Positions 21,063-29,606 of a stretch of 31,419 nt of DNA are shown piece after piece. Origin of the DNA: Cyclospora cayetanensis (lineage: Eukaryota > Apicomplexa > Conoidasida > Eucoccidiorida > Eimeriidae). Under the pieces are notes generated by a model. The model was not told the origin of the DNA. It made no database searches and worked only from the letters and a program-made list of their open reading frames with translations. Numbering within the stretch: position 1 is the first letter of the stretch; every line of letters begins with the position of its first letter. Made by a program: the position numbers and the translations under genes. The stretch is from contig NW_020312241.1 of assembly GCF_002999335.1 (NCBI RefSeq), forward strand, positions 1 to 31,419, written 5' to 3'.

Positions 21063-21293
21063 GCAAAACGGACTGACTGCCTTCTGCTCTTCTAAGAGGC
21101 CTCAAAACTGGGGGCTGCTAAAGGCCAAAACGCATTTAACAATCAAATCGCACGCCAAAGAGAAGCCTCTGCATGTCAAGCAAAACGGACTGACTGCCTT
21201 CTGCTCTTCTAAGAGGCCTCAAAACTGGTGGCTGCTAAAGGCCAAAACGCATTTAACAATCAAATCGCACGCCAAAGAGAAGCCTCTGCATGT
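21063..21293. repeat. 117-bp direct duplication
   Basis: Two adjacent copies (about 21063-21176 and 21180-21293) begin GCAAAACGGACTGACTGCC and end GCATGT. I see a single base difference (G versus T in CTGGGGGCTG/CTGGTGGCTG). The period, 117, is divisible by three, and a plus-strand frame stays open through both. That frame has no ATG upstream and runs on into microsatellite, so I do not call it a gene. Confidence 0.9.
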
Positions 21294-21700
21294 AGGACCT
21301 CTCCGAGCGCACGGAGTATCCCTCCCCCTCGAGTCAGCCCCCCTACAGGCTACCGCCATCCCAAACCGCTTTCCAAAACGCGTATTCGTCTCAAGTCTCA
21401 GTAATTCTAGACCCTTATTAAACAGGGGGGCCTCTCCGTCCTGGGAATACGCCGTGGCTCCTGCTGTTTCTGAGGATCAGCCCTCCAGCAACAAAGCCAA
21501 AAAGGCTTGCAAAGATGCCCCAAGGATACAAAGGGGCAGAAAACAGAATTACAAGAGACAAAATAATGCACACAATGCCTATCAGCTGAGATGTATGCGC
21601 TGGCGTATCGGACTGCGCGCAGACACACACACATACTCACATACAAATACGTATACACATGTACATACACACATACACATAGACACACATATATGCCTAT

Positions 21701-21765
21701 ATGCATGCATGCATGCACCCCCACATGCATGCATGCATGCACCCCCACATGCATGCATGCAAGGG
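21701..21765. repeat. TGCATGCA palindrome array with 24-bp period
   Basis: Two and a half copies of a 24-base unit made of (ATGC)4 followed by ACCCCCAC-type spacer, ending in GCATGCAAGG. TGCATGC is a known binding or promoter motif in Apicomplexa (ApiAP2 sites; ribosomal-protein promoters of Toxoplasma). Here it lies 32 bases or more beyond the stop codon of the small gene ending at 21797 and about 2.3 kb upstream of the PIKK-like start. Confidence 0.7.
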
Positions 21766-21796
21766 CATGCAAGCATGCGCGCTCCCTCCGAAGCCC

Positions 21797-22749
21797 TCAA
21801 GCCTTTCCAGAAAGGCCTAAAACACAATATGCAGGCGTCGTGTCTGACACACGCAATAGGAGCGTCAGTTCTTCCTGCAGTTGGTAAGCGGGAGAAACGG
21901 CTGGCATATTGGAAGGGACGAACTGTGAGAAACGCATTTCCTCGAGACTCTTCAAATCACGCACCCCAGAAAAGGGGCAGGAAGGGAGCATCGGATAGCA
22001 GGCTGCGTGAAGCGACAAAGAAGGCACTGGGAGGAAGGGAGGAGGCATCAAAGTGCATGCATGCTTCGAGCGAATGCAGTTAGCGCGCTCACAGCCAGGT
22101 GCTGTCTGAGCGCTGCTGCTTCTGCAGAAAAAGAAGCCCCAGCCGCTGCCGCATTCGCCCCTTGCTGCAGCAAGCATTCCAGCCGTTCCTTCCTGAGCGC
22201 ACAGAGCGGCAAACGGAGAGACAGCAACAGCCTACGACTGCGATTTGCCATGTGCTGCACAGGCAGCTGCTCCCGAGCGAGCAAGGGGCCGCACGACAGA
22301 CATGACGGCGGGAGCGGAGGAGGGAAGAAGGAGACCAAGATGCAGGAATCAGGCTAAGAAGCAGTCCTTTTCCGGCGGATGGCAAAGCGTGGCAGCGTGC
22401 AACAACGCATGCATGCACACCCTTCTTCGGCGGCCAGTGCCCCCAAGTGCAAGGCTTGCGCGGCATCATGAGCACCTGCTGCTGCAGAGAGTGGCTGCTG
22501 CTGCTGGTGAGCTGCCCCCTTCGCAGAGGTTGCCTTCGCGAGAACCCCCGTGGAGTTTTTCTCCGAGAGTGCTGGCGGTGCGCAGACCACGCCGTACGAT
22601 CCATACGCGCCCTCACCGCTCTGCGCTGCTGAAGCATCCATCGCTGGAATCCTTCTGCCCCCAATCGGCGCGTTCAAAACGACATACGCAGTGGGAAGCG
22701 AATCAAGTGTCGTACACAACTTGAGGAGCTCTCTGCGCTTGCCAGGCAA
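21797..22749 (-). CDS. Probable small spliced gene, function unknown (model incomplete)
   Basis: Two exons are supported by phase. 22266-22093 (58 codons) encodes LPVQHMANRSRRLLLSLRL and LRKERLECLLQQGANAAAA, with a canonical GCT|GTGAGC donor. 21922-21797 follows after the acceptor tttctcacag and encodes VPSNMPAVSPAYQLQEELTL to a TGA stop. A third coding-like segment, about 22740-22370, reads TTLDSLPTAYVVLNAPIGG and GEGAYGSYGVVCAPPALSEK. I could not find a donor in a phase matching the 22266 exon, and it has no ATG, so a 5' exon is missing. Further coding-like frames at 22817-23038 and 23071-23268 could be upstream exons. Composition differs from both large neighbours: fewer homopolymers, more balanced codons. 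I do not recognise the protein. Confidence 0.4.
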
Positions 22750-23732
22750 GCAAGATTCTCAAAGATGCCACTGCGAGCAGACATGAACGGATGGTGTACA
22801 TACACACAAAACTGCATTAGGGCCGCCCCTTATTCTCTGAGCTATGCATGAAAGAGGTTCTCGGAATTGGTAATGACACGTCTGTTATTATTTCAATATC
22901 AACTTGTTCACACTCCTGCAAAAAGCAACAGACGACGTACAGCAGTATGCCGGCGCCACCAACCCGGCCCGCATGCATTGCGAGTGAGCCGGCCAAACCC
23001 GCATGACGGTACATGTTCATGAAGAATACTTCTTTCAAAAAAAGCTGCTATCTAGTCTCGAAGAACAGTTTCACACGGAGTAAGCCACAGTGCGCACCCT
23101 CTCCAAACGCAAATACGCAAGATCGCAGACCTCTTGCGCACGCCCGCTGAGGCGCAGAGAACACCCTCCCTGGCATGCGCCTATCCTTCCCCGAAACCTC
23201 GGGGAAAAGGCAGAATATCTGAAGAGCTCCTGAAAACTAGTATTCCTAGAGAGCGCCTGCTGCTTCAAAAGGCTAGAACCCCCACGAAACCAGCACCCGT
23301 TAGAAATCCCACAGGACCGAGCACCCCAGACGCTGCTTGAAAACTTAGACTCTAGAGAAATTAATAGCCATCGAAGTAGACCGCATGAAGACGACTATAA
23401 ATCCTCGAAGCCCTAGGGCAGGGGTAGCGGCTACTGGTCGTGTTTGGTGCACAATCTATAGTACAAGTAAAAATGGAGGGCTAACCCAGCAGCATTGTAC
23501 ACGTCCTCGCTGCTTCTGCCTGTGGTTCCACAGCAGCAGCAACAACGAAAAGACACCACCCCGCGTGCCTAGCGCAACAGCAGGTCTACCTCATGCCAAG
23601 CTCGTGCAGGTTCGCGCAGCTGCTCCTGCCGTCGCCTCTAAAGCCACACTCTACACCTTTTCGTGGCTAACCAAGCAGCCCGTCGCTGCCGCTACCTAGG
23701 AGGGCTCTGCGCGCTGCGCAGCAGCAGCGCGC
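22750..23732. other. Region between the small gene and the nuclear-protein gene
   Basis: No complete gene is evident. Minus-strand open segments 22817-23038 (reads IEIITDVSLPIPRTSFMHSS, with a hydrophobic stretch GGAGILLYVVCCFL) and 23071-23268 (reads SFQELFRYSAFSPRFRGRIG) look more protein-like than random. They may be exons of the gene ending at 21797. The left flank of 23733 should hold the 3' untranslated region of the next gene. Confidence 0.3.
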
Positions 23733-26700
23733 CTACTCAGCCGACCCAGCCGCCCCTGCGGAGGCTGCAGTCACTACAACACCATTGGCAATCCCCGACG
23801 AAGCAGCGACAGCGTCGGAAGTCGACGGCTGCTGCTGCTTCTGCGACCACAAGCGACCCCACCGAGCAATAGTACTCCTATGAACTCCCAGTCGCGCTGC
23901 TGCCTCGCCGAGAGGCAGCTGCTGCAGCACGCGCTGCAGCGAATCTAGGGGAGCCGCTGCGGCTGCCGTCGCTGCATCCTCTCGACCTTCCGTCCTCACC
24001 TGCTGGCGCAACTCCGCAGCGATCAGCAGCCGCAGCTGCTGCTGCTGCACGAGGGGCCCCCAGGGGCCCCCTGCGCTCTCGCCCTTCACAGGCGAGGCGG
24101 AGAACCTGCCGATCGCACCGCCACACGCGGCAGCCGAAGGCGAAAACGCAGCAGCGGCAGCTGCTGCCGCTGCTGCCGCCGCCAAGGCTTCCTCCCCAGG
24201 CACTGCTGCGGGGTCTGCAAAGCAACACGCCGCGAATTCAAAATTTGAATGCGATTTCGCACGAAAAGATGCTTCCACCCAGCCACTTCCCACACTCCGC
24301 AGCGCTCCTGACCACCCCCTCAAAACAAAGCAACCACATCCCCCCTCCTCCCCCGTGAAGGCGCACCTGCAGAGGCTCCCCGCTTGAGGAGAGTCACGAA
24401 GCCAGCCATACGCGAGCCTGCCGCCATCCTCCTTGGACGCAACAAGCCTCCTTCCGCAGCGGCAACAGCAGCAGGCGCTTCACTCGCTGCTGCTGCTGCA
24501 GCTGCATCCTGTTCAAGACGCAGCTCCTCCTCGAAGCCTCCTTCGGAGGGGTGAGCCCCCCCCTCGTCGGCAACTGTCAGTCCCTCCGGAGCTACAGCAG
24601 CTGCCGAGGCTGCGAATTCGGCGACAGTTTCCTTGATCCTTGCCTTCAGCTTCCTCTTGCCGCAGTCAGGCAGCTGCGCTGCAGCCGCCAGCTCCCTCCG
24701 AAGTCGCCACGACAGCAGTCTCAGCACGTCCAGAGATACGGGGGGAACGCCGGGGGGGCCCCCCCCCCCCGCGGCAGGGGCCCCCCCCCCTTCTCCTGCT
24801 GCATCGGGGGGAGGGATTGACTCGCGCTCCGCGCGAAGCAGCTGCAGCAGAATATCCACTTGCGCAAACGGAGACTTCCTGGTCGCGGCAGCTGCGGCTG
24901 CTGCTGCTGCTGCTGCTGCTGGTGCCGCTGCTGCTGCTGCGCCTCCTGTGGCGGAGGCGCTTGCGGGGGCAGCAGCAGCAGCACCTCCACCAGCTGCAGC
25001 TGCTGCTGCTGCTCCAACAGACGCAGCCGCTGAGGAAGACGCCGCAGCAGCTGCTGCTGCTGCTGCTCCTACTGCCCCCGCAGCCGCTGCCGCTGCTGCG
25101 GCTGGAGCTGCTGCCCCCGTTGCCTCCCCTTCGCCGCGCTGCATGTGCTGCAAGTGCTGCATGCGCTGCATGTGCTGCAAGTGCTGCATGTGCTGCATGT
25201 GCTGCTGCTCGCCAGGAGAAAGGAGACCTCCGGCAACAGCGTCTGCGTTGCGGGGATCCTCTTGCTGCTGCTGCTTCAGATTCTGCTGCTGCAAGACTTT
25301 CCTCTTCTTGAGAGGGCCCCCCCCACCCCCAGCCAGCGGCTTGACGTGCTGCACGTGCTGCACGTGCTGCGCGTGCTGCACGTGCTGGGGAGGCGAGCAG
25401 TACAGCGAGACGAAAAACTCCTGATCCGGCCGTTTGGGGAGGGGGGGAACCTTGGAGGGGAGAGATTTCTTCTTGGAAAAGCTCGAAGTCGTCGTTCCCG
25501 GTGCAGTTGCCGCTGCCGCCGCAGTTTCATCCCTGCTGCGCTTTCGCTGCTCGCATGCATCCAGCCAGCAGCACACCCTGCTGACGTGCTGCTGCAGCGA
25601 CGGCACGAGATAAGCCCCCTTGCCCTCCCACAGAGCGTCGTACAGCTCTTGGTAGTCTGCAGACAGGGGAGGGAGCATCCCGGAGGGGGCCCCCCCAGGG
25701 GGCCCCCCCTCCGGCGGGGGGGGGGGCATCACATGCTGCTTCTCTTGCCTCCGCTGCTGCTGCCAGGCACGACTCTCGACCAGCGACGCTGCCGCATCTC
25801 TGCTGCTCGCGACAGCGGCGGGAGCCGAGGTTCGCTCTTTAACGGAAGCAGCAGAAGCAGCAGCAGAAGCAGAAGCGGCAGCAGAAGCAGCAGCAGCAGA
25901 AGAAGCAGAAGAAATACGCTCGTCGGCTCCGGAGAAAGTGACGCTTGCATCCGCCTCGACATCACCCCATGCCAGCTGCCAAGCGGGGCCCCTCGGGAGG
26001 GGCCCCCTTGGCCCCTTGATATTCGCAAGGCGCCGAGCGACGAGCCAAGGCATCGACGGCTTTTTCCAAGCGTTTGAAGCCGCTGCAGCGGCTTCTGCGG
26101 AGACCACGCCGAAGGTTTGCGGGTTGAAGACGAGGAGACTCTCTTCCTCTGACGGAGGAGGCAGCTTCTTCGAGCCTGCGGAGGAGTCGCCTTCAACGCC
26201 TCCAGAAGTGCCTCCCGCGAAGAGGGGGCCCCTCGCAGGGGCCCCTCCAACCCGTGGCCGCCTGTGAGGCAGGAGGCCCCCCTGGAGGAGAGTGGGGGGA
26301 GGCAGCTGCAGCAGCAGGCGCTGCAGCCGCTGCTGCATGTCGGCGCAGGAGGCAGCCAGGCGGCGCTGCAGGCAGCGATACATGCATTCGGTTTGGCTGC
26401 AGCTGCTGCAGTCCTTGGGAGAAGGACGAATGCTCGCGGAAAGAGAAGAAGCTCCCCAAAAAGCCGGACTGTGTGTCGCAGCAACAAATCGATCAACGGC
26501 GGGAAGCCCCCTAAAAGCCGCGGCAGAAAGGCAAATGCGCGCAGCCGAGACAGCGAGCTCCTGCAACAACAGACGCACCCCGCAGTAGTCACAAACAGAC
26601 ACAGACATTCACATACACACACACTGCAGCCCCTTCCGCAAACAGGCGAAAAAGAGCAAACGAGAAAAGAGAAAAGAGAAGAAGGCGAAGTAGCAGCACA

Positions 26701-28328
26701 AGCGGCACAAGGAGCCGGTGAAGGCTGCCTCGTAGCAGCACAAGCGGCACAAGGAGCCGGTGAAGGCCACCTCGTAACAGCAGCATAAGTAGCAGCAGCA
26801 TAAGAAGCATCTTGTAGCACACCAACACCAACAACCACACCAAAAACAACAACCCCACCAAAAACAGCAACCCCACCAAAAACAACAACCCCACCAAAAA
26901 CCACCCCGAGCAGCATCGCGCCGCTGCATGCAAAACTGCCCACCCCTTTACCTGCGTCAGTTTGCGCCGTTTTTCTTCCTCAAGAAGACTGCTGCTCGCG
27001 AAACCTGCGAGCTCCGACGGCCTCCCCTCGGCTAAGAGGGGCCCCCAGGGGGCCCCTGGGTACGGGACGACCCCGCGGGGCCCCCCCCCCCTAGGAGGAC
27101 ACGGGAAGCTTTCGACGCGGATATCTGCAGCAAAGCCGCAAAAGATTCGACCCCTGCCTTCCGACAAGGGCGTTTTCACCGCAAACTGCTGCCGTCCATA
27201 AGAAACTAAAGGGGGCCCCTGCCGCGGGGGGCCCCCCGTTCCGCCGCGTCTCAGTCTGCGACGCTGTCCTTTTCGCATTGTCGCTGGTTTCTTGGAAGGC
27301 AGAGCGGCCTTTCCAGCTCCTGTTGCTGCGCAAACTGCTTCTGCTGCTGCTGCTTGGGCTGCTGCTGCTGCTTGGGCTGCTGCTGCGTCGTCGCTCTCTT
27401 CGCTGCTCTCGCCGTCGTGGGGATGCTGCTGCTGATCCTCCTCCTGCAGTGGCTGAGGCTGCTGTTCAGAGGGCTGCAGCTGCTCCAGCGGCTTCTGCTG
27501 CTCCAAACGCTGCTGCTGCTCCAAAAGCTCCTGCATGTGATCCTGAAAGACCACCTTCTGCCGCAAATACTCCTCCGCGTAAATCGCGGCGCGCGGCTGC
27601 TGCATCTTGCTGCTCAACAACAACACGGGAAGATAAAAGTGGCTGCACGAAAGCCATCACACACATGTAGACACATACACATACATGTATATTTTTCATA
27701 GTTTAAACCAATAGACAGACCTAAATAAATAAAAATATATATAGACATGCATATATATATATATAGACATATATATATAGACCGACACACATCTATGTGC
27801 AGGCAGACAGATGCAAATACCTGGTGGACACACGTGTACAGACACCGCCACATTGAAAGAGAGAAACACACAGAAACACACAGAAACACACAGAAATGCA
27901 CAGAAACACACAGAAACACACAGAAATGCACAGAGCAGCAGCACCAGCCGCCAGCAAGACATGCGGATCGAGCGTGAAAGGTCCCTTGATGCGAAGGCGC
28001 ATGCAGCAGGCGCTTAGGAGCCTCGAGAGAAGAACGCGACTGCAGGAGCGTGAAGAGCGACTTCAACGGGGGAGCGCGGGGGAGGAGGAAGCCTAGAGAC
28101 CTCCCCCGAACGCAAGAGGCTGCAGCAGCCGCCGCCGCAGACGCACAGGAAAGGCGCAGCCTTCTCCACGACGCACGGATCCTTGTACAGCTTGATCTTC
28201 AAGTCTTGAAGAGCAGAAGGCAGAGGCACCGTGTAAGAACTGTTGGCGCCACGGGGCCCCAAGGGATGCAGCCGGGGCCTCCCGGGGCCCCCCCGCCGTT
28301 TCCAGGGGCCGCAGCCGCCTTCTGCTGC

Positions 28329-28392
<64 letters not shown>

Positions 28393-29606
28393 GTCTCGCC
28401 ATCCAGCAGGAGCAGTTCCCCCTCCGAGTCGTCTGCTGCGGGCAGCAGTGCCTGAGCCTCTCCCTCTGCTGCAAGCGCTTCTCCTGCCGCCTCGAGTGCT
28501 TCTCCCCCGCTGTCTTCTCCCTCGCACGCTCCCCCCCCTCCACTGCCTCCCTCCTTCCCGCTCCTCGCAGCCGCTGCAAGCGGTCTGTACGTCTTCTTTG
28601 CGAGCAGATCCGCGTGAAACACTTCCTTCTTGTGCCGCTTTGCCCGCAGACTGTAGCGCGTAGCTGCGGCTGCCGCTGCTGCGGCTGCTCCCCCCGCGGC
28701 GTCCTCTTCATATGCCTCGCCCTCCTCTTCCTGCTGCTGCTGCAGCTGCTGCTGCTCCCCCTCATCTTCCTGCTGCACTTGCTGCTGCTGCTGCCCTTCG
28801 GCGTCATCGTGCTGCACGTGCTGCTGCTGCCGACTGCGCAGCAGCTGCTGCCGCAAAGAAAACTGCCTCTGCATCCCCGACCCGCCCCCCTGCTGCTGCT
28901 GCTGCTCCTGCTGCTGCTGCTGCTCCTGCTGCTGCAACCGTGCACTTCGCGTGCGACAGCGGTCCTCTGCTTCTACGGCTTGCTGCTGCACTGGCTGCTG
29001 CACTGCCTGCAGACGGCGCTGTTGCTGCAGCTCTGACGCAGCATGGTGGGAAGCCTCCTCCGCAAGCCGCTTAGGGGGCATGCGAACGCGCAGGGAACGA
29101 CCTGAGCCTCGCGCTTCGTTCTCACGCTGTTGCGGCGACTCAGTCTCGGGAACTGCTGCCTCCACCACGCACCCCGAGCTGCGACTCCTTTGCTTCCCAG
29201 CGGAGTGCTGAGACTGCTGGCTCGTTGAAAGCCAAGCTTTGCGGCTCCTGCTGCTGACAGAAGAGTCGTCGGGTGTGCCAGGAGGCTCAGAGCTTCCCGC
29301 AGAAGACACTGGAACGCCCCCCGGGGAGTCGACGGCGAGGGAGTTGCCGCCCCCTTCTTCCCCCTCCTGCTGCTCCTGAGACTGCTGCTGGAAGCGGCAC
29401 GAGGCGCCCCTTCTGGTGTCTGTATTTTCTCTGTTTCTCGCACCCAGCTGCCAGTAGGGACCATCTAGACTGCTGCACCGAGGTCTACCGCTGCCGCTGC
29501 AGGCGCTGCTGCTGCGGCTGCCACGAGACTCCGAGGCGGCTTTCTCCCTAGCAGCTCTGCTGCTGCTGAGGGGGCAGAGACTTGCGGACTGCGCAGCTGA
29601 CTCCAT
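23733..29606 (-). CDS. Large four-exon gene for a putative nuclear DNA-binding protein
   Basis: Exons 29606-28177, 27642-26952, 26560-24367 and 24214-23733 (TAG stop), phases 2, 0 and 1 at the three junctions, all consistent; about 1,600 residues. The first junction could instead use an identical GTGCGT donor 30 bases further on (exon end 28147). The start is the first ATG in frame (MESAAQSASLCPLSS). Features in order: Ser/Arg- and Gln-rich N-terminus with a GSGRPR core; acidic Glu/Gln linker; a conserved-looking island RYSLRAKRHKKEVFHADLLA; poly-Ala; AT-hook-like GGPGRPRLHP; KMQQPRAAIYAEEYLRQKVV; (His-x-Gln)n tracts; NLS PLKKRKV; poly-Ala/Gly; and a C-terminal helix-turn-helix-like segment. 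No family recognised. DNA binding and nuclear location are inferred from motifs only. Confidence 0.6.
23847..23930 (-). other. C-terminal helix-turn-helix-like segment
   Basis: The last exon encodes SLQRVLQQLPLGEAAARLGV followed by HRSTIARWGRLWSQ. The pattern of an Ala-rich helix, a Gly-Val turn and a second helix with Ser/Thr/Arg facing out is that of homeodomain-like or transposase-like HTH units. It is the most non-repetitive part of the exon. The tail after it is Ala/Ser/Gly-rich. An RWP-RK-like or Myb-like origin is not excluded. Confidence 0.45.
24051..24073 (-). repeat. Double GGGGCCCC palindrome, in frame
   Basis: Two GGGGCCCC octamers separated by a two-base spacer. In the coding frame it gives GGPWGPL. 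Its sequence and frame are almost the same as the copy at 27036-27060. Confidence 0.85.
24752..24790 (-). repeat. GC palindrome with poly-C expansion, in frame
   Basis: CGGGGGGGCCCCCCC, a GCGGCA spacer, then GGGGCCCCCCCC. The coding strand reads GGGAPAAGGGGPPGVPP. Confidence 0.7.
24885..25130 (-). repeat. Poly-Ala/Gly tract in exon 3
   Basis: About 80 residues that are mostly Ala, with Gly, Ser, Pro and Thr, encoded by GCA/GCT/GCC-type codons. It lies between a (His-Met-Gln)n tract and the block KSPFAQVDILLQLLRAERES. Homopolymeric tracts like this are common in Eimeria proteins. Confidence 0.85.
25138..25390 (-). repeat. Two (His-x-Gln)n tracts flanking a nuclear localisation signal
   Basis: The plus strand repeats TGCTGCATG/TGCTGCACG-type nine-base units at about 25138-25207 and 25343-25388. 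The coding strand reads QHMQHMQHLQHMQR and QHVQHAQHVQHVQHVK. Between them is PLKKRKV (about 25295-25315), nearly identical to the classic SV40-type nuclear localisation signal. Histidines every third residue could bind metal or drive self-association; this is speculative. Confidence 0.7.
25683..25712 (-). repeat. Double GGGGCCCC-type palindrome, in frame
   Basis: GAGGGGGCCCCCCC, then AGGGGGCCCCCCCTCC. The coding strand reads EGGPPGGAPSG. Confidence 0.8.
25984..26016 (-). repeat. Double GGGGCCCC palindrome, in frame
   Basis: GGGGCCCC, TCGGGA spacer, GGGGCCCC, then a degenerate third half (TTGGCCCC). The coding strand reads KGPRGPLPRGPAW. Confidence 0.8.
26223..26248 (-). repeat. Double GGGGCCCC palindrome, in frame
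   Basis: GGGGGCCCC, TCGCA spacer, GGGGCCCC. The coding strand reads GGAPARGPLFAGG. Confidence 0.85.
26561..26951 (-). repeat. Intron 2 of the nuclear-protein gene, with two tandem repeats
   Basis: Donor CAG|GTAAAG at 26951 and acceptor ctgttgttgcag at 26561, phase 0. It contains two copies of a 42-base unit (about 26690-26775, core AAGCGGCACAAGGAGCCGG), a CCACCAAAAACAACAACC-type 18-base repeat (about 26821-26905) and a short CACA tract (about 26605-26625). Confidence 0.7.
27036..27092 (-). repeat. Double GGGGCCCC palindrome plus a third half-site, in frame
   Basis: GAGGGGCCCCC then AGGGGGCCCCTGGG (27036-27060), encoding GAPWGPLL. A further GCGGGGCCCCC lies at 27075-27092, encoding PPRGGGPRG. 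The 27036-27060 copy repeats the peptide and reading frame of 24051-24073. Confidence 0.85.
27211..27239 (-). repeat. Double GGGGCCCC-type palindrome, in frame
   Basis: GGGGGCCCC, TGCCGC spacer, GGGGGGCCCCCC. The coding strand reads TGGPPRQGPPL. The frame differs from that of the GPWGPL copies. Confidence 0.8.
27643..28176 (-). repeat. Intron 1 of the nuclear-protein gene, with a 10-bp repeat and TA tract
   Basis: Proposed donor GTGCGT at 28176 (or 28146) and acceptor ggctttcgtgcag at 27643, phase 2. About 27860-27935 repeats CAGAAACACA on the plus strand, and about 27730-27785 is a TATATA tract. The coding strand is accordingly TGTGTTTCTG-rich. Confidence 0.6.
28252..28293 (-). repeat. GGGGCCCC palindromes encoding an AT-hook-like core
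   Basis: CGGGGCCCC, an 18-base spacer, then CCGGGGCCTCCCGGGGCCCCCC. The coding strand reads GGPGRPRLHPLGPRGAN, which contains the GRPR core of an AT-hook. Here the motif is created by the palindrome sequence itself. Confidence 0.7.
28318..28395 (-). repeat. Poly-Ala tract with CTG/CAG run
   Basis: A (CTG)n tract of about 75 bases, read on the coding strand as poly-Ala in exon 1. In shadow frames it appears as poly-Gln or poly-Ser. Confidence 0.85.

Larger units (their letters stand above)
19437..21796. other. Intergenic region upstream of the PIKK-like gene
   Basis: This 2.36-kb stretch lacks the CAG runs of its left neighbour and shows no open frame with convincing composition and an ATG start. 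It should hold the promoter and 5' untranslated region of the PIKK-like gene near its left end. It contains a double GGGGCCCC-type palindrome at 19631-19655, an inverted repeat at 20164-20224, a 117-bp duplication at 21063-21293, a CA/TA tract at about 21620-21695 and a TGCATGCA array at 21701-21765. I see no recognisable RNA gene. Confidence 0.5.

Noticed and set aside
20920..22083. 387-codon plus-strand open frame
   Set aside because: It has no ATG at its start, passes through CA/TA microsatellite and the TGCATGCA array, and overlaps better-supported minus-strand exons. Only the 117-bp duplication within it is notable.
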